Below, piece after piece: positions 35,716-41,866 of a stretch of DNA of 43,089 nt. Below the pieces are notes generated by a model that saw nothing but the letters and a program-made list of their open reading frames with translations, had not been told where the DNA came from and did no database searches. Numbering within the stretch: position 1 is the stretch's first letter; the number at the start of each line of letters is the position of its first letter. The position numbers were made by a program, and so were the translations under genes. This DNA comes from an uncultured Bacillota bacterium (GTDB lineage: Bacteria > Bacillota_I > Bacilli_A > Izemoplasmatales > Hujiaoplasmataceae): contig CALMFM010000019.1 in assembly GCA_937862575.1 (NCBI GenBank), positions 1 to 43,089 on the forward strand, in the 5' to 3' direction.

Positions 35716-36636
35716 ATGACAAAACATATACCAGTATTACTTGATGATGTTTTAGAAAACTTGAATATAAGAGACGGACATGTCTACGTCGATATGACCT
35801 TGGGAGGCGCGGGGCACGCCATTGAAATCTTAAAAAGGATTCCCAGGGGTTTTTTGTATGGATTCGACCAAGACGAATACGCAATCAAAAAAGCCAAAGA
35901 AAAACTATCTGAATTCAAAAACTTTAGGATCATAAAAGATAACTTTTTGAATGCAAAGGATCGGCTTGAAGATATCGGCGTAACCAAAGTAGACGGAATC
36001 CTGTTTGACCTTGGAGTCTCATCCTTCCAGTTCGACATCCCGGAGAGAGGATTTTCCTATAAGTTAGATAATCCTTTGGATATGAGAATGGACATTGATA
36101 ATGATCTTACAGCTCAGATAGTCATCAATACATTCACAGAAAAGGAATTGTCCGATATTCTTTTTAAATATGGTGAAGAAAAATATGCCAGAAGCATAGC
36201 CAGAAATATAATCAAAGCTAGAAGTGAAAAAAAGATAAACACTACATTTGAGTTAGTTGAAATTATAAAGAAATCGATGCCTTTCAACGAACTGAACAAA
36301 AAAGGTCATCCTGCAAAAAAGACTTTCCAAGCTTTGAGAATCGCCGTCAATGATGAATTGAATGTTCTTGAACAAGCTTTGAAAGACGCCATTGACATGT
36401 TGGCTCCAAAAGGTAGATTAGCCGTAATAACCTTCCATTCATTGGAAGACCGTATATGTAAACAAATTTTTCATAAATATTCAACTGTAGAAATTCCTTT
36501 GGGGGTTCCTTTAATTGTCGATGAGAAACCGCTTATAAATTTAGTCAACAGAAAAGTAATTATAGCGGACGAAAATGAGTTGGAAATAAACAATCGAGCC
36601 CATAGTGCAAAGCTCAGGATTGTCGAGAAAAATTAG
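35716..36636 (+). CDS. rsmH: 16S rRNA (cytosine(1402)-N(4))-methyltransferase RsmH
   Basis: SAM-dependent methylation of C1402 in 16S rRNA. 306 residues begin MTKHIPVLLDDVLENL, followed by the SAM site YVDMTLGGAGHA, then LFDLGVSSFQFD and GHPAKKTFQALRIAVNDEL and the end AHSAKLRIVEK. A TATAAT lies at 35695-35700. In most bacteria rsmH sits in the division/cell-wall cluster with mraZ, ftsL and mraY; here it stands alone between rpmF and a tRNA gene. Confidence 0.97.
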   Translation: MTKHIPVLLDDVLENLNIRDGHVYVDMTLGGAGHAIEILKRIPRGFLYGFDQDEYAIKKAKEKLSEFKNFRIIKDNFLNAKDRLEDIGVTKVDGILFDLGVSSFQFDIPERGFSYKLDNPLDMRMDIDNDLTAQIVINTFTEKELSDILFKYGEEKYARSIARNIIKARSEKKINTTFELVEIIKKSMPFNELNKKGHPAKKTFQALRIAVNDELNVLEQALKDAIDMLAPKGRLAVITFHSLEDRICKQIFHKYSTVEIPLGVPLIVDEKPLINLVNRKVIIADENELEINNRAHSAKLRIVEKN

Positions 36637-36647
36637 ATATATTTTTA

Positions 36648-36677
36648 TTGACAGAAGATATGTTTTTATGATATCAT
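36648..36677 (+). promoter_or_regulatory. Probable promoter of tRNA-Gly
   Basis: TTGACA (36648-36653) and TATCAT (36672-36677) are separated by 18 bp, ending 16 bp ahead of the tRNA 5' end. Confidence 0.65.
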
Positions 36678-36693
36678 ATCTTTGCGTCAAAAC

Positions 36694-36767
36694 GCAGGTA
36701 TAGTTCAATGGTAGAACTTCAGCCTTCCAAGCTGACTATGAGGGTTCGATTCCCTTTACCTGCTCCA
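36694..36767 (+). tRNA. tRNA-Gly (anticodon TCC)
   Basis: A 74-nt cloverleaf with encoded CCA. The acceptor stem is GCAGGTA / TACCTGC. The anticodon stem TCAGC/GCTGA encloses the loop CTTCCAA, giving TCC. The T arm is GAGGG-TTCGATT-CCCTT with the usual TTCGA, and the D arm includes AGTTCAATGGTAGAAC. Discriminator T and CCA follow. Confidence 0.96.
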
Positions 36768-36781
36768 TATAACAATGAAGT

Positions 36782-36845
36782 AGCTTCCAAAAGTTGGAGA
36801 TATGGTATACTAAAAATACCACTCTGATGAAGGGAGCTCTTTTTT
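36782..36845 (+). terminator. Structured element with terminator-like end after tRNA-Gly
   Basis: An outer stem AGCTTCC (36782-36788) / GGGAGCT (36832-36838) encloses a perfect TGGTAT/ATACCA hairpin (36803-36821) and ends in CTTTTTT. It could terminate the tRNA transcript. A TGGTATACT (extended -10-like) inside it could instead start a small RNA. The function is uncertain. Confidence 0.45.
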
Positions 36846-37299
36846 ATTATAATTCTATCTTCAATACAAAAAATATAAATAGATACTAATAACAAGTAGA
36901 GAAGAGTAATCGATATTTAGTGCAAAAAGATTCATTATGAAGCGCCATAAATCAAAAGATAGTCTTTGAATAAGATGAAACTAACAGAAGATCATTTGTA
37001 TGATCAAAGTAGGTAATTTGTGAAAGACCGATTTTCATATGCCATATACAAAAATCAATATAATTATGCTATAATAATCATATATACAAAATTATTTATT
37101 TGAAAATAAACAAACAATCCAAATGCATTTTACTACAAACATTTTTCAGTCTCCCTTTGAGACATTTAAATATTGACGATGGCAGTGAAAGCAAATGAGA
37201 TTATAAGACTACTGTTTGCTAAATAATGTGGCTCTACTTCAAAATTCAAATTCATAGTTCGTGCAAAATAGTTTATATTATTTTCTTGCGGAGGTAACG
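36846..37299. other. AT-rich intergenic region, no gene recognised
   Basis: About 450 bp with no ORF that looks coding on either strand. It holds a perfect GATCAT-TTGT-ATGATC hairpin (36990-37005) without a T-run. A TATAAT-like box lies near 37070. The region may hold the promoter and long 5' UTR of the following lipoprotein gene, or remnants of lost sequence. Confidence 0.5.
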
Positions 37300-39045
37300 A
37301 TGAAAAAATTGTCATTAATTTCATTATGTATACCATTTCTTTTTTTATTGACTGCCTGTGTATACGTAGATGAACCAGATTACAAAACCGAGTATAACGC
37401 TCAACTTCTAGCCTTCAAGGAAGCATATCTACAGACCGTTAAAATTACAAGTGATATCGACATTATTTATCATTATTCCACTTCAGACGGAATGAAATAC
37501 GATTATGCAATTAATGCTGTGGAAATGACTGATAGTACCAAAAACTATTATTATTTGGATATGAGCATAGATAAAACAGAATATTTGCGAGTTGTGGGAA
37601 TAGTAAAAGACTATGAATGGTATTTCTATCGGCTTTCTGGACTTGAGATTATCCAAGAATCATCGGATATTACTGATTTTTTTGAAGAAGCAGAAGACGT
37701 GGAATCAGATAATATGACTATCGAAATCATTCCGATATTGTCATTTGTCCCAGAATATGCTTCATATACAAAAGAAGATAATTATTATTTGCTTGAATTT
37801 TATTTGGTCGATCTGAAAAAATATGATTACGATTTTCTAACGTATTATGGGCTTCATGACATCTATATCATGAGTGCCAATAGCGACTTAGTCAGATTGA
37901 GGTGTGCATTTTCTGATGATTTGGACGGCATAGACTTTCAAATTGAGACAGATTTGTATTTGGAGTATTATGATGTCTTATATGAAGAAAGTTTTATTCT
38001 CCCTAATGATTATTTTTTCCCTGATGATTTATATCTTCCTGAAGGTATTCTTCCGGCAAATGGCGGTGTCTATACAGTACGGTGCTGGCAGGAATACCGA
38101 GAAACCATTAGTTTGACGTCAAACGTAGATGCCTTGTTGTTTAATCATGACATTAATCATTTCGTTAGTGATTTATCCTCCGATACCAGCACATACAGTC
38201 CGGATACAACGAACACTCACACCATTGTTGATGATCGTCTCACCTACTATAAGTATGAACTTGATTTTGGATTATATGAAATAAATCTCACACAAGCATT
38301 AGACAATCTTGATTTCTTTGTTTTATTCGATGATCAGATGAATGTAATTGATTTGAATGGTTTGTTCGCAATTGATTTGCCAGGAGTGTATTATCTTGGC
38401 TTGTCAGGCAATTCAAGCACAATACAATTATCAATAAACAAGATTGAGAGTGAGATACCAGATATTGTTGAATCGGGGATGATTTCCGGTGACTTATCAC
38501 AAGGAGAAAAAGAATATTTCACAGTTATGGAGGAAGCTGAATCAGGAGTGCTGGTGTTGACTCTATCCGATCAGACGATAGGACAATTGGGTATTTCGAG
38601 TCACGGTGTCGAGGAAACTATCAATCCAGGAGATGAAATAATGCTTGTTTGCGCTGAAGGCGGAAGGATTGTCTTTGGAATAACAGCTCTAACAGATGCC
38701 AGATATTCGGTCACCTGGCAATATTACTCGATACAGTATCGCAACAATTTTTTGGATGATATGCAATTTCTGACTGTTGGCGACGTCAATTATGTTGCTG
38801 TGTATGGAATGTCTACTCAGTATTTTGCTTTTGAGTTGGATACTCATTGTTTCTGGAGGATAAAAATAACCGATTATCAATCAGAACGCAGTACAAATTA
38901 CTACCTATTTGATGAGAATGGCGACCGAATAGATTCTTTACATGACACCACTACAATAATGTTAAGAAATGGAATATATTATTTGGAAATTGTGAACTCG
39001 TCACCCGATGTCAAACTTTATACAATATTAATCTACGAAGAATGA
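37300..39045 (+). CDS. Large lipoprotein of unknown function
   Basis: ATG 37300 after GCGGAGG gives 581 residues (the track start 37261 is less likely). The signal peptide MKKLSLISLCIPFLFLLTAC has lipobox LTAC, so the protein is anchored on the outer face of the membrane. Residues about 25-235 resemble a LolA/DUF-type lipoprotein beta sheet rich in Tyr and Asp. The rest contains at least two beta-sandwich units (GLYEINLTQALDNLDFFVLFDD and FWRIKITDYQ...YYLFDENGDRI) reminiscent of PPC-type domains. No enzyme motif is seen. It is flanked by non-coding sequence and is likely monocistronic. The function is unknown. Confidence 0.85.
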   Translation: MKKLSLISLCIPFLFLLTACVYVDEPDYKTEYNAQLLAFKEAYLQTVKITSDIDIIYHYSTSDGMKYDYAINAVEMTDSTKNYYYLDMSIDKTEYLRVVGIVKDYEWYFYRLSGLEIIQESSDITDFFEEAEDVESDNMTIEIIPILSFVPEYASYTKEDNYYLLEFYLVDLKKYDYDFLTYYGLHDIYIMSANSDLVRLRCAFSDDLDGIDFQIETDLYLEYYDVLYEESFILPNDYFFPDDLYLPEGILPANGGVYTVRCWQEYRETISLTSNVDALLFNHDINHFVSDLSSDTSTYSPDTTNTHTIVDDRLTYYKYELDFGLYEINLTQALDNLDFFVLFDDQMNVIDLNGLFAIDLPGVYYLGLSGNSSTIQLSINKIESEIPDIVESGMISGDLSQGEKEYFTVMEEAESGVLVLTLSDQTIGQLGISSHGVEETINPGDEIMLVCAEGGRIVFGITALTDARYSVTWQYYSIQYRNNFLDDMQFLTVGDVNYVAVYGMSTQYFAFELDTHCFWRIKITDYQSERSTNYYLFDENGDRIDSLHDTTTIMLRNGIYYLEIVNSSPDVKLYTILIYEE

Positions 39046-39142
39046 GTCGCATCTAGCGGTTTTTTATGATATGTTTTGAAAAAGGAGTTTATTTCTGAGA
39101 AGAATTAAACTTTTTTCTTTTACATGTATGTATATGAAACTG

Positions 39143-39164
39143 ATATGTGAAAGAAAATTACATA
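39143..39164 (+). repeat. Direct repeat copy 1 upstream of the LacI gene
   Basis: The 17-mer TGAAAGAAAATTACATA (39148-39164) is preceded by ATATG, making an imperfect ATATG...CATA inverted repeat. An identical 17-mer recurs 96 bp downstream. It lies 27 bp upstream of the -35 box and is a likely operator for the LacI regulator. Confidence 0.6.
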
Positions 39165-39190
39165 AAAATATATTAAAAATCAAATTGATA

Positions 39191-39219
39191 TTGACAACGA
39201 ATATATAAAAGGCTATAAT
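39191..39219 (+). promoter_or_regulatory. Promoter of the lacI-tpi-BMC operon
   Basis: TTGACA (39191-39196) and TATAAT (39214-39219), both consensus, have a 17-bp spacer. The two direct repeats bracket this promoter. A small palindrome, ATCAA-A-TTGAT (39179-39189), touches the -35. Confidence 0.85.
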
Positions 39220-39240
39220 AAGGACAAAGAATACAATTTA

Positions 39241-39261
39241 ATATGAAAGAAAATTACATAT
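39241..39261 (+). repeat. Direct repeat copy 2, in the 5' UTR of the LacI gene
   Basis: The second exact copy of TGAAAGAAAATTACATA (39244-39260) lies within ATATG...CATAT. It is 25 bp downstream of the -10, a position where a bound repressor would block transcription. With copy 1 it could allow DNA looping. Confidence 0.6.
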
Positions 39262-39279
39262 ACTGAAAGAGGTATGCGT

Positions 39280-40305
39280 ATGATTAAAAATAAAGACATA
39301 GCTGCAAAGTCTGGAGTTTCCATAGCCACAGTATCAAGAGTTATCAACAATACAGGTTACGTTAAAGAAGAGACAAGAAGAAAAGTGTTTGCTGCTTTTG
39401 ATGAGTTGGCGAGTAAAGATAAGATAATCTCTCATTCGATTGCCAAACAGAAAACCAAGATTATTGGCGTCATCATCCCTGATATTTCTAACCCTTTCTT
39501 TGGAGAAGTTATCAAGGGTATCTCTACTGTAGCAGAAAAACACTCAACAAGTTTGTTAGTATGCAATACCGATGAGAAACTGGAAACAGAATTGAAATAT
39601 CTTGATTTGTTCAAGACAAACAAGATTATTGGATTAATTATCACACCTAAAACCGACCAGATGAAATATAACTCTGAATACCTTTATCAACTTGAAGATC
39701 TGGGGGTTCCGGTCGTATTGCTTGACCGCGGGATAAATCTCTCCCATTTTAATTCGGTCTTCGTAAACAACACATCAGGAGCTTTTGATGCAGTAAGTGC
39801 CCTAATCAATGAAGGGCACAAAGACATAGCAATCATTTCCGGACCAATGTCTTCTAAACCAGGTCGAGAAAGATTCTATGGATATGAGAATGCTCTTATT
39901 AGCAACAACATCGAAGTTAATAGAGAGTATGTTTTCGCAGGAGATTTCAAACTCGAAAGCGGATATAAACTAACCAAGAAAATCCTTCGAATGGAAAAAA
40001 GACCGACAGCTATTTTTGCAGCTAACAATATGATGGCGCAAGGCTGTGTAAAAGCTTTGATCGAAGAAGGACTGAAGATTCCTGAGGATATGGCTTTTGT
40101 AAGCTTTGACGATGTAGCCATGTTCGACATCATGAATATGAACATCTCAACAGTATCAAGGCCTACGGACATCATGGGTGAGGTCGCTGCGGAAATGCTA
40201 TTTGAACTCGCTGATCAAAAAAATGTTAAACAAAACTCAATCAAAGAAGTATTGTTGGAAACAAAATTCGTTTCAAGAGGCTCGGAGAGATTAATCAAAA
40301 AATAA
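39280..40305 (+). CDS. LacI-family transcriptional regulator
   Basis: 341 residues from ATG 39280. This start is preferred over 39274 because it gives AAAGAGG a 7-nt spacing. The N-terminal LacI HTH (IKNKDIAAKSGVSIATVSRVINNTGYVKEETRRKV) and hinge are followed by a periplasmic-binding-protein-like sensor domain (KTKIIGVIIPDISNPFFGEV; AIFAANNMMAQG; VSFDD). The ligand is probably a sugar or sugar phosphate. It is the first gene of the operon; its stop TAA forms part of the RBS of tpi. Autorepression is inferred from the two repeats at its promoter. Confidence 0.95.
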   Translation: MIKNKDIAAKSGVSIATVSRVINNTGYVKEETRRKVFAAFDELASKDKIISHSIAKQKTKIIGVIIPDISNPFFGEVIKGISTVAEKHSTSLLVCNTDEKLETELKYLDLFKTNKIIGLIITPKTDQMKYNSEYLYQLEDLGVPVVLLDRGINLSHFNSVFVNNTSGAFDAVSALINEGHKDIAIISGPMSSKPGRERFYGYENALISNNIEVNREYVFAGDFKLESGYKLTKKILRMEKRPTAIFAANNMMAQGCVKALIEEGLKIPEDMAFVSFDDVAMFDIMNMNISTVSRPTDIMGEVAAEMLFELADQKNVKQNSIKEVLLETKFVSRGSERLIKK

Positions 40306-40317
40306 GGAGTGCATGAT

Positions 40318-41130
40318 ATGGATGTAAAGGAAATTAGAGAAATCATCAGAAAAGAACTCGTTGAAGGAATCCTGCAAACACAGGATTTTTACGTCGTAGG
40401 AAATTGGAAGATGTATAAAAACAAACACGAAGTGATTTCCTTCCTCGACAAAGTGATAAGTCATGATTTCAAAGAAAAAAATCACATAGTAATAATACCT
40501 CCTTTCTCATACCTTTATCTATTCGAAGAAAGATTAAGATATTCAAAAATAGAATACGGAGTACAAAACCTCTATCCTAAAGATGAAGGTGCATACACCG
40601 GGGAAATATCTTATCGACAAGCTCTCGATTTCGGCGCAAGATATGCGATAGTTGGCCACTCTGAAAGAAGAAATATTTTCAATGAAGACAACTCTTTATT
40701 GTCTGAGAAAGTATCCGCTTGCATAAAAAATAATATAAAACCAATATTCTGTATCGGCGAAGATCTAAATAAAAGACAAAATAATGACTATCATGATTTC
40801 TTGATTTCTCAAATTAGAGAAGGGCTGTCTCTTGTTAGCGGGAAAGACCTTCAAAGAGTTATTATAGCATATGAGCCAATTTGGGCAATTGGGACCGGAG
40901 TTAATGCCACACCTGCTCAAGTTGAAGAAACTCATATGTTCATTAGAAACTTTCTTATTCAAGAATATGGAGATGAAACAGGCAAAGTAATCCCAATCTT
41001 ATATGGCGGAAGCGTAAAACCAGCAAATGTATTGGAATTAGCTTTGGCTGATGGCGTGTCTGGATTCCTTATTGGAGGAGCCAGTTTAGATGCCGATTCA
41101 TTCATTGAGATAAATAATAAATTGAATTAA
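40318..41130 (+). CDS. tpiA: Triosephosphate isomerase with N-terminal helix (putative BMC encapsulation peptide)
   Basis: Interconverts glyceraldehyde-3-phosphate and DHAP. ATG 40318, 8 nt after TAAGGAG, gives 270 residues, against about 250 for usual TIMs. The catalytic residues are present: Lys31 (GNWKM), His114 (VGHSERR) and Glu186 (AYEPIWAIGTG), plus the phosphate loop (YGGSVKP). The extra length is an N-terminal stretch, MDVKEIREIIRKELVEGIL. Its Val/Ile/Leu residues are spaced 3-4 apart, giving an amphipathic helix like those that direct enzymes into microcompartments. Ordinary TIMs begin almost at the GNWKM strand. Position between a LacI gene and a PduP-like dehydrogenase supports an accessory, encapsulated role. 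Confidence 0.94.
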   Translation: MDVKEIREIIRKELVEGILQTQDFYVVGNWKMYKNKHEVISFLDKVISHDFKEKNHIVIIPPFSYLYLFEERLRYSKIEYGVQNLYPKDEGAYTGEISYRQALDFGARYAIVGHSERRNIFNEDNSLLSEKVSACIKNNIKPIFCIGEDLNKRQNNDYHDFLISQIREGLSLVSGKDLQRVIIAYEPIWAIGTGVNATPAQVEETHMFIRNFLIQEYGDETGKVIPILYGGSVKPANVLELALADGVSGFLIGGASLDADSFIEINNKLN

Positions 41131-41164
41131 AACCTTCATTCAAAAAAATCTTACAAGAAAGGTC

Positions 41165-41866
41165 GTGAAAAAATTGGAAGTCAGCAATTTCGATAAGCTT
41201 GTCAATACCGTCACTAAAAGGGTTATAGATAAGAATTATGCTTACACGAAATCATTAACTAAAAATTCTGACAAATCGACTCTAATCATATTTCCAAATG
41301 TAATATTAGGGATTAATGAGTATATGTCTTATATTAACGAAGAATATAAAGATTACAATATCTATTTCAGTTCATATGAAAAGACGCTTGACGCATTAAA
41401 GATAAACAAAGAATCCCGTATAACATTTGATGTGACCAACCCAGACTTCATCAGACTAGTCGATACGATTGATAAGGTTGTTATCATCGGACCGAAAATC
41501 GATATGTTGAAAGCTTTGGCTCAAACAAGTGACACTGAAGATGTCAATCACATCATTGTTGAACGAGTGATGCAGAACAAAGCAGTTACCATTTTGATAA
41601 ATTCCAATGGCAATATTCAAGACCTTATTGCAGGTGTTGTCAATTCAGTAAGAAAATTAGGAGTGGATGTTGTAAATATCCAAAATGAACAAGGCAAATC
41701 ACTTTTGAATGGCAGTGTTATTCTGGAAAAAGACATTATGCAACTAAAGAATAGCGGATTAAAGACAGTGACTTTGTCACCAAACCAGAAATTATCGCCA
41801 CTGGCAAAAGATAGATTAAGAGAATACAAGATTAATATCGAGTATATTAAGGAGGATCACAAATGA
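41165..41866 (+). CDS. BMC-associated flavoprotein-like hypothetical protein
   Basis: 233 residues from GTG 41165; a TTG at 41174 is an alternative because the GTG lies only 2 nt after AAAGG. Alternating strands such as STLIIFPNVILGINEY and DKVVIIGPKIDML suggest a Rossmann/flavodoxin-like fold. The ending (TVTLSPNQKLSPLAKDRLREYKINIEYI) resembles the TPLAxD ending of uncharacterised proteins from Firmicute eut-type BMC loci (family eut_hyp, from memory). The N-terminal helix (SNFDKLVNTVTKRVID) might also be a targeting helix. Its stop overlaps the dehydrogenase ATG. The function is unknown. Confidence 0.55.
   Translation: MKKLEVSNFDKLVNTVTKRVIDKNYAYTKSLTKNSDKSTLIIFPNVILGINEYMSYINEEYKDYNIYFSSYEKTLDALKINKESRITFDVTNPDFIRLVDTIDKVVIIGPKIDMLKALAQTSDTEDVNHIIVERVMQNKAVTILINSNGNIQDLIAGVVNSVRKLGVDVVNIQNEQGKSLLNGSVILEKDIMQLKNSGLKTVTLSPNQKLSPLAKDRLREYKINIEYIKEDHK

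Noticed and set aside
36990-37005. GATCAT/ATGATC hairpin as a terminator
   Set aside because: There is no T-run after it and no gene ends nearby.
39046-39075. Terminator after the large lipoprotein gene
   Set aside because: Only a 3-4 bp stem (CGC/GCG) before TTTTTT; too weak to list as a feature.
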